Source: CATOSP01 sp965216155 (GTDB lineage: Bacteria > Chloroflexota > Dehalococcoidia > Lucifugimonadales > UBA3495). Taken from it: a stretch of DNA of 64,000 nt. The notes beneath the pieces are model-generated. The model did not search any database. It was given only the letters and a program-made list of their open reading frames with translations, and had not been told where the DNA came from. The DNA is taken from assembly GCA_965216155.1 (NCBI GenBank), contig CBDCFD010000007.1, positions 372,001-436,000 of the forward strand. Reading direction: 5' to 3'. The stretch's first letter is position 1, and every line of letters starts with the position of its first letter. The position numbers and the translations under genes were made by a program. Positions 51,501 to 59,463 of this stretch are shown one piece after another.

Positions 51501-53584
51501 CAGCCGCGTCCTCGAACAACACCGCCCAGGAGTTCCTCACAATCACCCCCATGCTGGATATGAGCCCTGCCCAAGGAGGTCCCGGTACGCAGGTCAACGT
51601 CACCGGGCGGGGGTTCGCCAAAAACCAACGGGACATCAAGATCAATTTCGACGGCGAGTCTGTGGCTGTTGTCCCAACGGCGGACGACACCGGCAGCTTC
51701 AAGGCCGCCTTCCAGGTCCCCCAGTCTCCGTCCGGCCCTCATCCCGTCAGCCACTCCGGCAACACGGCAGGGCAGGACTCGGAGCCAGGGACGGGCTTCC
51801 AGGTGATACCCATGATTTCCCTGGACCAGCAGAGCGGGCCTCCGGGGACGGTAATCCAGGTAAACGGACTGGGGTTTCCCGCAAACCACCCTGGAATCAT
51901 CATCGCCTACGACGGCGCACCGCAGGTTGCCGGCGTTCCCGCCAATGGACTCGGCTCCTTTACCGCCTCTGTGCAGGCGCCGGCTTCGACGGGCGGTGTC
52001 CACAAAATCACGGCGGTTGGGACCGGTCTGGCCGGGTTGGCCAACCCGGTGCAGGACTTTGAGGTTACCCAGGCCCTCGACCTCAGCATCGATTCCGGAA
52101 ACATTGGTGACGAGCTACAGATGACCGGCCTGGGGTTCGCTCCGGAGTCCACGGTGCCCGTGGCTTACGGCGATGGCATCTTGAATGAAACCACCGAGAC
52201 CAACGCCTCGGGGACCTTCGAATTGGAGTTGATTGTCCCTGCCTCCAGCAGCGGCGAGCACCTGATCGTCGCCAGTGACGATCAGGGTTTCAGCGCCGTG
52301 GTCACGTTCACAGTGGAAGACACCCCTCCCCCGCTGCCGGTCCTGCTCCTGCCGGAGGACGACGCCAGCGGCGGAATGTTCGGCGGATTCCGCCCCGATC
52401 TATCATGGGGGCCGGTCGAAGACCCCAGCGGAGTGACCTACGACCTGCAACTAGGCGACACCCCGGAGTTCACGGCTCCCATCCTGGAAAAGACGGGCCT
52501 GGCTGCTCCCGCATATTCGCTTGCCGACGAGGAAGCCCTCTCTCGCGGCAAGTACTACTGGAGGGTGAGAGCCGTCGACCGCGCTGGCAATACAAGCCCC
52601 TGGAGCGGCGAGTTCGAGGTCAAGTCGGGGAGAATCCCGGTCTGGCTGCTGCCAGTCCTGGGCGTCCTGCTGGCGGTCCTGGCCGGAGGAGGCGGATACA
52701 CCTACTACAGCCGCCGGCGGTACCGGTTGCCCAGTAAACCGGCGTTCCCGGAATTGGCAAGGGAGGTCAGGACGGCCCCCGCTTCGTCAGCGGCGTCGAC
52801 TGCTGCGATGGCTCCAGCGCCGCGTCCGCAGCCAAGGCTGGCCCTGCCATCTTCGCCCCTGCGTAGAAGGAGGACTCGCTCCCCGGAGGAGCAGGCTCGA
52901 CTGCGCCTCGTCTTTGAATTCCTGAGATCGCTCCCCCTGCTGGAAGTGTCGTCCGACCTGCACTGGCTCGACGATCTGGTAGAGGCCGCGGGGAACACAG
53001 ACCCGGCGGCGTTCGAGGGAGTGCTGGAGGGGAACATCGATCTTGGCTACCGGCCGGCCTGGATGCGGCACCCGACTTTCGAGACGGTCCAGCAGGTATT
53101 GCAGGGCCACTCGTTCCTGGAGGAACTGGAAACATTCGTCGAGGCGGCGGACGGTTGCGCCGCGGATACTGTCGCCCTGCTGCGCCAGGTGTACCGGGAT
53201 GTGGAGTGGGGCCTGCCCCCGGATACGGCCAGAGTGTACAAGTGGCGGTATGTGCTGGGCGTGGTAAAACACTCGCTGTCCTGGTTCCGCGGTTCGTACC
53301 TGCGGGAGCCTTCCGCCAGGGACTACCGGCTGGAGGACTTTGGCGAGGAATCGGAGGAGCCCCTGGTCGTACTGGTAGGGGAGGATGCGACGCCCTTTGG
53401 CGGGACTCTGATAGAGGGCGTGATCGAGGCCGACGCCGCAGCCTACCGCGAGCTGCACCTTCAGTTGCGCTCCGCCTACACCAACAGCGACGACGCGCGA
53501 ATGCTGGCGTCCAGACTGGCATCGTTGGAGATCCTGCGCCAGCAGATCTCCAGCAGCCTGGAACAGTTCAACGAGAACTCATAG
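48560..53584 (+). CDS. Giant surface protein with 13 Ig-like repeats, membrane anchor and cytoplasmic domain
   Basis: 1674 residues. A long signal region (hydrophobic core about 41-62, cut near SALAH) is followed by an InlB-B-like Cys-containing domain (about 75-170: GEGKVTSNNGS, TATPEPGSSFGGWGRDC). Thirteen tandem IPT/TIG-like modules of about 80 residues come next (about 172-1250), each with a SGPPGTxVxVxGxGF start and a GSWTxxFxVP middle. Then a fibronectin-like domain (about 1257-1350, GKYYWRVRAVDRAGNTS), one transmembrane helix (about 1359-1380, WLLPVLGVLLAVLAGGGG) and a basic stop-transfer (SRRRYR). About 290 cytoplasmic residues are helical and unrecognised. A cell-surface adhesion or sensing role is inference. 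Confidence 0.85.
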   Translation: MEPAESITKGGRRSVDLEILTSPLVALVRPLSLNRVWVPFSAALVLLATVGLALLYLPQSALAHPTDDSGTHDHTLRVEILGDGEGKVTSNNGSINCLSSSSTNCSRTYTNNDDHTDDNAITLTATPEPGSSFGGWGRDCSSSTSTTCRVTVGRATGTIHIFATATFNRLAPTITLSPNSGSPRTTNMNISGSNFTAGTYTVFFDGRTIGSITVGASRSPWSRSFPVPWSGSGSKTVRVDDATDTFTVESGVTLSPLSGPVGSEVTVTGEGFDVNRTNIQVRFGAQPFSTILRSDQEGSVRGSFTVPALPAGNRSVTVGSADPVNFTITSDLSLGVTSGPPGATVSITGSGFAANSSLNLTFNGQILRTVALDGGGRVSASFQVPEAPGGSNSVGLGGKSLSFTVTPSLTVGNEDATPGATVTVSGSGYYRNERGITVTVGGSEAASGIRADANGSWTSSIVVPSLAAGSHRVSAYGASTTRSNAPSDSLVLGSQVSLDKSSGPPGTKLKVSGSGFRPGESVRIAAGDNFAAKSVRADGRGSWTADLEVPASPGGRLVVSATGAGGKRTETEFTVSAQVSLSLQAAPPGSSVTANGTGFPANADGLSIKFADAPVASVSADSQGAFSRPFTVPQSAAGVYSVSVSGAGPTVKAPLSVTPKITVNSANAERGGSVTVRGSGFGANEQGITVTLQERPVATGIAASVQGSWTTSFEMPSLPSGVYALKASGSITPADRVPEATLSMSAYMVLDRKSGSPGEDLQISGGGFNSRDGVTITAGAGLIQATTVADNSGSWSASIKIPIAPGGRLAIKASGAGGQTKEADFTVTPVASLSEPLGHPGSAIEIAGHGFEAGQSLSVSFENTSIASPVADSLGSWTANFMVPPSPARSYSIVIKGGGIEIKTPFLVTASISLSTTRAGPTELISVTGSGFGASERGISISVDRNTEQSGISADRQGSWTAEFTVPPLPRGDYEVLAAGPAASSNNTAQEFLTITPMLDMSPAQGGPGTQVNVTGRGFAKNQRDIKINFDGESVAVVPTADDTGSFKAAFQVPQSPSGPHPVSHSGNTAGQDSEPGTGFQVIPMISLDQQSGPPGTVIQVNGLGFPANHPGIIIAYDGAPQVAGVPANGLGSFTASVQAPASTGGVHKITAVGTGLAGLANPVQDFEVTQALDLSIDSGNIGDELQMTGLGFAPESTVPVAYGDGILNETTETNASGTFELELIVPASSSGEHLIVASDDQGFSAVVTFTVEDTPPPLPVLLLPEDDASGGMFGGFRPDLSWGPVEDPSGVTYDLQLGDTPEFTAPILEKTGLAAPAYSLADEEALSRGKYYWRVRAVDRAGNTSPWSGEFEVKSGRIPVWLLPVLGVLLAVLAGGGGYTYYSRRRYRLPSKPAFPELAREVRTAPASSAASTAAMAPAPRPQPRLALPSSPLRRRRTRSPEEQARLRLVFEFLRSLPLLEVSSDLHWLDDLVEAAGNTDPAAFEGVLEGNIDLGYRPAWMRHPTFETVQQVLQGHSFLEELETFVEAADGCAADTVALLRQVYRDVEWGLPPDTARVYKWRYVLGVVKHSLSWFRGSYLREPSARDYRLEDFGEESEEPLVVLVGEDATPFGGTLIEGVIEADAAAYRELHLQLRSAYTNSDDARMLASRLASLEILRQQISSSLEQFNENS

Positions 53585-53591
53585 GGAACGG

Positions 53592-53632
53592 CCCTCACCC
53601 CAACCCCTCGCCCAGAGGGCGAGGGGCTAATG
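53592..53632. repeat. Intergenic C/G-rich palindromic repeat
   Basis: CCCTCACCCCAACCCCTCGC followed by CCAGAGGGCGAGGGG: the CCCCTCGCCC/GGGCGAGGGG arms can pair. It is related to the copy at 3277-3385 and could terminate the large gene. Confidence 0.5.
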
Positions 53633-53727
53633 CCGGGGTTAAAAGACCTTCTCCGGATTCCTCTTTCCATCGACCTGCGCCCTTGGGAGTGGTAGTATCT
53701 GGCTATCTCTTCCACGGAGGGACAGGC

Positions 53728-54573
53728 ATGGACATCGGTATTTCCGCAAGGGTTTCATCCAACTCGATTGACCCGGCAGTCCTGGCAAAGCAGGCCGAAG
53801 CGCTGGGCTTTGAGTCTTTTTGGCTGCCGGAGCACGCCATCCTACCCGTCAATACCACCTCTCGCTACGGGGGCGCCGCCGACGGCTCGATCCCGGACTC
53901 AATGGCCGACATCGGAGACCCGTTGATCGGCCTGGCCCGGGCGTCGGCGGTGACCGAGACCATAAAGCTCGGTACGGCCATCAGCCTGGTGCCTGAACAT
54001 AACCCTCTCCTCCAAGCCAAGCAGATCGCGACCCTGGACCGCATATCCAACGGGCGCTTCCTGTTTGGAATCGGCGCCGGATGGCTCCAGGAGGAGACCG
54101 AGATCATGGGCGGCGACTTCCGCCACCGCTGGGGCCAGACCAGGGAAGCCATCCTGGCGATGAAGGAGCTTTGGACCAAGGAAGAAGCGGAGTTCCACGG
54201 CAGGTTCTTCGACTTTCCCCTGGTCAAATGCTCACCCAAGCCGGTGCAGACCCCCCATCCTCCGGTCTACCTGGGCGGGTTCGCGCCAAACGTGTTCAAG
54301 CGCGTGGTGGCCTGGGGCGACGGCTGGATGCCCGTCCGGGTTACCGAAGAGCAGGTCAGGATGGGACGGGCAACCCTGGACGAACTGGCGGAAGCGGCCG
54401 GCCGGGACCCAAAGTCCATCCGGCTCATGGTCTGTAACGTTCCCGCCGATCCCGACCTCATAGGCCGTCTGGAGGCCGCCGGCGCGGACCGGGTCACCGT
54501 GTCGCTACCGGCAGAGGCCGGGGACGCGGCCTTGAGCGAAATGGAGGCCCTGGCGTCGGCGGTGATGAGCTAG
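53728..54573 (+). CDS. LLM-class F420-dependent oxidoreductase
   Basis: 281 residues from ATG 53728 (MDIGISARVSSNSIDPAVLA), with ACGGAGGGACAGGC upstream; the frame is open far upstream within the previous gene but without support. Motifs are those of the short F420-type TIGR03619-like branch: LGFESFWLPEHAILPVNTTS, IKLGTAISLVPEHNPLLQAK, NGRFLFGIGAGWLQEETEIM, PPVYLGGFAPNVFKRVVAWG. It likely transfers hydride with coenzyme F420; substrate unknown. It is followed by a CMD protein 53 bp downstream. Confidence 0.88.
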   Translation: MDIGISARVSSNSIDPAVLAKQAEALGFESFWLPEHAILPVNTTSRYGGAADGSIPDSMADIGDPLIGLARASAVTETIKLGTAISLVPEHNPLLQAKQIATLDRISNGRFLFGIGAGWLQEETEIMGGDFRHRWGQTREAILAMKELWTKEEAEFHGRFFDFPLVKCSPKPVQTPHPPVYLGGFAPNVFKRVVAWGDGWMPVRVTEEQVRMGRATLDELAEAAGRDPKSIRLMVCNVPADPDLIGRLEAAGADRVTVSLPAEAGDAALSEMEALASAVMS

Positions 54574-54626
54574 AGAGTAGGGGCAACCCTGCGCGGCTGC
54601 CCTAAACAGCGTTTAAGGAGTCTGAA

Positions 54627-55187
54627 GTGGCTAGAATACCTGCCCCAAACCGGGGGGCCGTTCCCCAGGACCAATTGGACGCATTCGACGAATATGTAGA
54701 GTCTCGCGGCAGCGTGCCCACAACAGGGCCAATGTCCGTGATGCTGCACGTCCCGGAGGTGTTGAAACGCGGCGAGCACCTGCGGGCATATCTACGGGGC
54801 GACGGCTCAAGCCTGCCCCGCCCGATCATCGAGCTTGCGATGCTGGTAACAGCCAGGGAGAACAACTGCCAGTTCATCTGGAACGCCCACGCCGCGGCAG
54901 GCCGGGCCGCCGGACTGAACGACGCACTGGTAGACAACCTCCGGGACAAGAAGGACCTCGGTACTCTTTCGACCCAAGAACAAGCCGTTGTGGACTACGG
55001 CCGGGAATTCTTCCGGACGCGGACCGTCAGCCAAGCCACTTTCGAGAATGCGATGGCCCAGTTTGGCACCCGGGGGCTGGCCGAACTCACGACGCTGATG
55101 GGCTACTATGCGCTTCTGGCGTTCAACATAAACGCCTTCGGGGTAGAGATACCGGAAGAGCGGACCGAAGAGGCGCTGCCGGTATAG
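54627..55187 (+). CDS. Carboxymuconolactone decarboxylase (AhpD-like) family protein
   Basis: 186 residues, GTG start at 54627 with AAGGAGTCTGAA upstream. It is a paralogue of 29277-29837 of the same length: PRPIIELAMLVTARENNCQF, IWNAHAAAGRAAGLNDALVD (CxxxWxxH pattern) and LAELTTLMGYYALLAFNINA. It sits between an F420-type oxidoreductase and an epoxide hydrolase, which suggests a ring- or epoxide-degrading operon, as inference. Confidence 0.88.
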   Translation: MARIPAPNRGAVPQDQLDAFDEYVESRGSVPTTGPMSVMLHVPEVLKRGEHLRAYLRGDGSSLPRPIIELAMLVTARENNCQFIWNAHAAAGRAAGLNDALVDNLRDKKDLGTLSTQEQAVVDYGREFFRTRTVSQATFENAMAQFGTRGLAELTTLMGYYALLAFNINAFGVEIPEERTEEALPV

Positions 55188-55247
55188 CTTGCGGTTGCCC
55201 GTCGTTATCCCTGACATTCCCACAACCACACGCAGGAGAGAAAACCG

Positions 55248-56402
55248 ATGGATGTCAAGCCCTTCGAGATACACGTGAGCGACGAGGTGCTGGCCGACTT
55301 GCGGCAGCGCCTGCCGGACACCCGCTGGCCAGACGAGCTTCCGGGGACGGGCTGGGACTACGGCTCCAACCTGGCGTACATGAAAGAGTTGGTGGATTAT
55401 TGGCGCGACGGCTTCGATTGGCGGGCGCAGGAAAAGCTCATCAATTCCTTCCAACACTTCAAGGCGGACGTGGACGGCCTGGACATCCATTTCATCCACG
55501 AACGGGGCAAAGGCCCCAACTCGATGCCGCTGGTGATTACCCACGGCTGGCCCGGCACTTTCTTTGAGATGCACAAGATTATCCCCCTGCTGGCCGACCC
55601 GGCCTCCCACGGGGGCGACGCGGCGGACTCCTTCGACGTGGTTGCGCCGTCGCTGCCCGGCTTTGGTTTTTCCGGCCACGCCAGGGAGCGGGGCATGGAG
55701 GTGGGGAAGACCGCCGCCCTATGGGTGAAGTTGATGGATGGGCTTGGGTATCCGCGTTTCGCCTCCCAGGGCGGAGACATCGGAGCCGGAGTTACCTCCC
55801 GGCTGGGCTATGGGCACGCCGAGAGCCTGATCGGTATCCATCTGACCTCGATCACCCGGCCCACACCCTATCTCGGCCCTGGGGCAAAAGAGTTGACCGA
55901 AGCGGAAAAGACCCTGGTTAGCGACCGGGAGCAATGGCAGCAGGCCGAGGGCGGCTACGCCCACATCCAGGGAACCAAGCCCCAGACCCTCGCCTACGGG
56001 CTGAACGATTCCCCGGCGGGGCTGGCGGCCTGGATTGTCGAAAAATACCGCACCTGGAGCGACTGCAACGGCGACGTGGAGAGGCGCTTCACCAAGGACG
56101 AGCTTTTGACCACCGTAACCATCTACTGGGTCACCGAGTCCATCAGTTCGTCCACCCGCATGTACAAGGAGAACCAGAGCTACACCTGGACGATGGGGCG
56201 CGACGAGAAGATACAAGTCCCCACCGGCGTAGCCGCCTTCCCCGCCGAGATCAGCCGCCCACCCAAGGAATGGGGAGAGCGTTCCTACAACCTCCAGCGC
56301 TGGACCCAGATGCCCCGGGGAGGCCACTTCGCCGCGCTGGAAGAGCCTCATCTGCTGGCGGAAGAGGTCCGGGAGTTTTTCAGGCCGCTGAGGGATGGGT
56401 AA
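55248..56402 (+). CDS. Epoxide hydrolase (alpha/beta-hydrolase with EHN domain)
   Basis: 384 residues. The N-terminal EHN domain (MDVKPFEIHVSDEVLADLRQ, RLPDTRWPDELPGTGWDYGS) precedes the hydrolase core with the oxyanion motif HGWPG at 99-103, the nucleophile D177 in SQGGDIGA and the base H360 in RGGHFAALEEP. These are the hallmarks of microsomal-type epoxide hydrolases, which open epoxides to diols. Tyr residues that activate the epoxide lie in the cap (SITRPTPYLG region). ATG has AGGAGAGAAAACCG upstream. Confidence 0.92.
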   Translation: MDVKPFEIHVSDEVLADLRQRLPDTRWPDELPGTGWDYGSNLAYMKELVDYWRDGFDWRAQEKLINSFQHFKADVDGLDIHFIHERGKGPNSMPLVITHGWPGTFFEMHKIIPLLADPASHGGDAADSFDVVAPSLPGFGFSGHARERGMEVGKTAALWVKLMDGLGYPRFASQGGDIGAGVTSRLGYGHAESLIGIHLTSITRPTPYLGPGAKELTEAEKTLVSDREQWQQAEGGYAHIQGTKPQTLAYGLNDSPAGLAAWIVEKYRTWSDCNGDVERRFTKDELLTTVTIYWVTESISSSTRMYKENQSYTWTMGRDEKIQVPTGVAAFPAEISRPPKEWGERSYNLQRWTQMPRGGHFAALEEPHLLAEEVREFFRPLRDG

Positions 56403-56423
56403 AGAAGTCTGAGGAGGCTACAG

Positions 56424-56606
56424 ATGGAAATTGATGGCGCAGTCTTTACAAGGATTTGCAAAATCTCGCCGCAAACGGACGTCGACGGCGAGATTATCGA
56501 GGACTACCCGGCGGAACGCTACGACAACAAAGAAGGACTGCGCCTGAACGCCTTCGGGAAGAGGCGTTTTGCAAGTTCAAGATACCGGACTACCACCCGG
56601 AGATAG
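56424..56606 (+). pseudogene. Truncated, frameshifted gene start of unknown family
   Basis: ATG 56424 with a good ribosome site (GAGGAGGCTACAG) reads MEIDGAVFTRICKISPQTDV, DGEIIEDYPAERYDNKEGLR, LNAFG. Near 56560 the sensible reading moves to another frame (EEAFCKFKIPDYHPEIGIHP) and then stops making sense. It looks like the first 60 or so codons of a lost gene. The following 56607-56763 shows no gene. Confidence 0.4.
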
Positions 56607-56763
56607 GCATACACCCAATCAGCCCTGCGTGTCAGGCGTCGCCACGCTGGAAGGATAGCAAACTGACTGCTGGCGAAGGAAGTCAGGGCGTTTTCCGGCC
56701 CGCTGCGGGCTGGCGCTTAGCCAACCCCAGAGTAACACTAACCGTCCGCGCTCCAAGCTATGC

Positions 56764-57072
56764 TTACGCGCTCACGCTCTGTAAAGGCCCTGCCTCGACC
56801 AGAAGGGTTATCTTGGACGTATCCACCTCAGCGCGAGCGATTTCCAAGTCGTATATCCTCTGGAGGTTCATCCAGAACTCGGGCGTTGTCCCGAAGGCTG
56901 TGCCGATTCGCAGCGCCATGGCAGCGGTCATTGGCTGCTTTGAATCAACGATTTCCTTGACACGGCTTTCGGATGCCCCGATGGCTTCTGCCAGCCGTGA
57001 CTGGCTGATGCCGAGTTCATCCAGAAACTCGGCCAAGTGTTCCCCGGGGTGTATCGGCGGGTTAATGTTCAC
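56764..57072 (-). CDS. higA: HigA-type antitoxin (HTH, XRE family)
   Basis: 102 residues: MNINPPIHPGEHLAEFLDEL, then GISQSRLAEAIGASESRVKE (helix-turn-helix), and TAAMALRIGTAFGTTPEFWM with NLQRIYDLEIARAE. This is the standard HigA layout. In HigBA operons the toxin precedes the antitoxin, as here: the higB remnant ends 10 bp upstream on the same strand. Confidence 0.9.
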   Translation of the reverse strand: MNINPPIHPGEHLAEFLDELGISQSRLAEAIGASESRVKEIVDSKQPMTAAMALRIGTAFGTTPEFWMNLQRIYDLEIARAEVDTSKITLLVEAGPLQSVSA

Positions 57073-57082
57073 AATCCCCTTT

Positions 57083-57356
57083 TTAATGATAATCAGTGAT
57101 TTCTATATCGGTTGCGCCTTGGGGCGTCCAGCGGAAACACACTCTCCATTGGTCGTTGATTCGGATGCTATGCTGGCCGGAGCGATTTCCTCTCAAGACT
57201 TCCAGGCGGTCCGATGGAGGAAACCAAAGGTCGGCTAGACTCTCCGCTGCAACCACCCGCTGAAGACGCATCCTCGCCCGTCCCTGTATGTCCGGCGGGA
57301 AGTGGGTAACGTTCCTCCCAAGAAACAAATCGAACGTTGCCCGATCCTTGAATCAC
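57083..57356 (-). pseudogene. higB: HigB-type toxin, frameshifted at its start
   Basis: The body is a normal HigB/RelE-fold toxin: FLGRNVTHFPPDIQGRARMR, LQRVVAAESLADLWFPPSDR, GQHSIRINDQWRVCFRWTPQ, TDIEITDYH. The upstream codons in that frame are FKDRATFDL, but just before them lies TGA. GTG 57356 is out of frame. Adding one 8-bp unit to ATTCAAGG would give MIQGFKDRATFDLFLGR, the expected start, so loss of one tandem unit probably broke the gene. Only a TTG at 57328 could still start it, lacking the first strand. An IS element lies 10 bp further upstream. Confidence 0.7.
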
Positions 57357-57375
57357 CCCATCCCTAAGAGCCTGT

Positions 57376-58189
57376 TTACAATCTCTTCAGGATTAGCGTC
57401 GCGAAGGCAAGAACCACCATTTGCAGACTGGTATTCAGCTTTCTCTCGCAGTTCTTCCAGAGCCGGCGGCACTTCTCCAGCCAGGCAAAGGATCGCTCCA
57501 CCACCCATCCCCCCGTCTTCACGGGGGCTAAAGGCAGGCAGCACCACGAAGGTGTGCAGTTCATTGCGTTTCACCACTTCCACCGAGGCTCCCAACAGGC
57601 TCTGTACCGCCGCGGCAAAGGGCTTCCCGGTGTAACCCCCATCGACCAGCACGTTCTGCACCCGGCTCAGGTCGGCCTGGCGTTGGTCAAACATCGCCAA
57701 AGCCCCAGCCCGGCCGGTAACGTTGGCGGTGGTCACGTGAATCGCATGGGGCAACCCCTGCGTGTCCACCGCGATGTGACGCTTGATCCCGGACACCTTC
57801 TTGCCCGCGTCATAGCCCTTGTGCTCGGCGCTGTCAGTGTTCCTGACGCTCTGGGCGTCCACGATGCAGAAACTGGTCTGCTCTTTTCGACCATTGCTCC
57901 GTCGGGCCGTGCCAACCGGTTTTTTTAAGACCTGCTCCAGAATGGATTCTTGCTCCGGGCCGGGCCGCTCACTCCATTGCCGGAAATACTTGTAGCCAGT
58001 GCGCCAATCCGGGAAGTCCGCAGGCAGCATCCGCCACTGGCACCCGCTTTTCAGGAGGTACAGCACCCCGCAGAAAACGTCGTACAAGTCCACGGTGCGG
58101 GGCTTGGTCCGTCGGCGGGCCGCCTCCAACGTGGGAAGAATCCGGGCAAATTGCTCCCGGCTAATGTCGCTGGGATAGGAATGAGACAT
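57376..58189 (-). pseudogene. IS5-family transposase (two-part), frameshifted
   Basis: From ATG 58189: MSHSYPSDISREQFARILPT, LKSGCQWRMLPADFPDWRTG, then the DDE core TSFCIVDAQSVRNTDSAEHK, GIKRHIAVDTQGLPHAIHVT and VLVDGGYTGKPFAAAV. After HTFVVLP the frame shifts at 57508-57535 and the C-terminus continues WVVERSFAWLEKCRRLWKNC with LNTSLQMVVLAFATLILKRL, stop at 57376. Both parts together make a complete transposase. Some IS427 elements use programmed frameshifting, but the shift here falls in an extra palindrome, so insertion is the better explanation. Confidence 0.88.
57508..57535 (-). repeat. 22-28 nt palindromic insert in second IS5 transposase
   Basis: On the plus strand CCCCCCGTCTTCACGGGGGC, then TAAAGGC. 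It sits between codons for LP and WVVERSF, where relatives have about two residues. The core CCCCGnnTTCACGGGGGC matches the insert at 18351-18373. Confidence 0.65.
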
Positions 58190-58306
58190 GATTACCCTGC
58201 CTTGGTAATAGTCTCAACTTAACATATTCCACAGATCGTAGACAGGTTCTTAGAAGCATAACACGAACGTCCCGGTTGTGTCGGCGCTTTGAGAATCCCC
58301 GAAGGG

Positions 58307-58361
58307 CCACGAAGTTTCACAAAGAAATCTTTGCGTTAAAACCCCTTCGCGTCCTTCGTGG
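58307..58361. repeat. Intergenic inverted repeat CCACGAAG...CTTCGTGG
   Basis: Perfect 8-bp arms (58307-58314, 58354-58361) enclose an A/T-rich stretch (TTTCACAAAGAAATCTTTGC). This kind of CACGAAG repeat is frequent between bacterial genes. The rest of 58253-58375 shows no gene. Confidence 0.45.
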
Positions 58362-58375
58362 ATAAACCCAAACCC

Positions 58376-59320
58376 CTACTCCTCAATCTCCAGCCGCGTC
58401 GTACCCTGGGGAATGTCTCCCCGAAGCTCCACCCCGGCCCGCTGTTCCTGGAGCAGCCGCACCTTGTTGGTCGGGTCGTCGCCCCAGCCCCGGTTAACGG
58501 CTTCCACCAATTCCTGCTCGGCCAGGTTGGCCAGGGCCATTGGGACGTTCAACTCCCGGCCCAACTGGGTCGCCAGGCCCACGTCCTTCCGCATCAGCTT
58601 GACGGCGAAGAAACCCTTGTCCCAATCGGGCTCGAAGTCGCCGTTGAACCAGCTACCGGGCAGGCCGTGAATTCCGCCCGCGCCGCGCCCGAATGCGCCC
58701 CGCCGGACCGTTTCCCACATCGGTTTGAGGTCGACCCCGGCCTTCGCGCCCAATGTGAAGCACTCGCTTATGGCCTGGCTGGTGACCGCCGAGATGGTGT
58801 TGTGCATGACCTTGCAGACCGAACCGGCCCCGATGCTTCCACAGTAGACAACGTTGTCTCCGAAGTCGTCCAACACCGGCTTGACCTTCTGGTAGACGGC
58901 CTCGTCGCCGCCGACCATGATCGCCAGGCGTCCGCTGCGAGCGCCGACGACACCGCCGCTCACCGGCGCGTCCAACATCTCCACTCCTTTGGCCGCGAAG
59001 GCTTCGCACACCCGCTGGACGAGGCTGGCGGAGTTGCTCGTAAGGTCAATGTAGACGGAACCGGGTTTGGATCCTTCCAGGACCCCGCCTTCGCCCAGGG
59101 CCACGGCCTCCATGTCCACCGGCGCGGGCAGGGAGGTGAAGGTGATGTCGCTGGCCTCCGCCACCTCGCGGGGCGAGTCCGCCCAGGTTGCCCCCTGCTC
59201 CAACAACGGAGTTGCCCGCTCCCGGACCAGGTCGTGTATCGTGAGGGAATGACCGGCCTTGATAAGGTTGTTGGCCATGCCAAAACCCATGTTGCCTACT
59301 CCGATAAATCCCAGGTTCAC
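58376..59320 (-). CDS. NAD(P)-dependent 3-hydroxyisobutyrate-dehydrogenase-like oxidoreductase
   Basis: 314 residues from GTG 59320 (NLGFIGVGNMGFGMANNLIK), with a GGAGGT ribosome site; the frame is open to 59608 without support. GxGxxG dinucleotide motif at about residues 7-12, the substrate loop DAPVSGGVVGARSGRLAIMV and the catalytic lysine in GSVCKVMHNTISA. The family oxidises beta-hydroxy acids or reduces semialdehydes and imines. It is divergent from the ACAD-like gene at 59464, sharing a 143-bp promoter region. Confidence 0.88.
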   Translation of the reverse strand: MNLGFIGVGNMGFGMANNLIKAGHSLTIHDLVRERATPLLEQGATWADSPREVAEASDITFTSLPAPVDMEAVALGEGGVLEGSKPGSVYIDLTSNSASLVQRVCEAFAAKGVEMLDAPVSGGVVGARSGRLAIMVGGDEAVYQKVKPVLDDFGDNVVYCGSIGAGSVCKVMHNTISAVTSQAISECFTLGAKAGVDLKPMWETVRRGAFGRGAGGIHGLPGSWFNGDFEPDWDKGFFAVKLMRKDVGLATQLGRELNVPMALANLAEQELVEAVNRGWGDDPTNKVRLLQEQRAGVELRGDIPQGTTRLEIEE

Positions 59321-59463
59321 GTTGCACCTCCAGCATAGGCCGCCCGCGTTTTCGGCGTCGCCCAAGTATAGGATTCTGTCTCGCAACCCCCGTCTTGGGG
59401 TCATCCTGCGGAATGGGTGGAGTCTATCACAGGGTAGGCGGTAAGTGTTATGTTTGGTGAGCC

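Larger units (their letters stand above)
57367..58250 (-). mobile_element. IS5-family element with TA target duplication
   Basis: Ends AGAGCCTGTTTACAATCTC (left) and, as reverse complement of the right end, AGAACCTGTCTACGATCTG. TA flanks both sides (57365-57366 and 58251-58252), as in the IS427-like subgroup of IS5. The 884-bp element carries one transposase gene on the minus strand, frameshifted by a palindromic insert. It separates higBA from its upstream sequence. Confidence 0.85.

Noticed and set aside
53205..53230. GCCTGCCCCCGGATACGG as another palindromic insert in the large surface-protein gene
   Set aside because: It reads smoothly as WGLPPDTARVYKW with no sign of interruption, and its arms do not match the insert family well.
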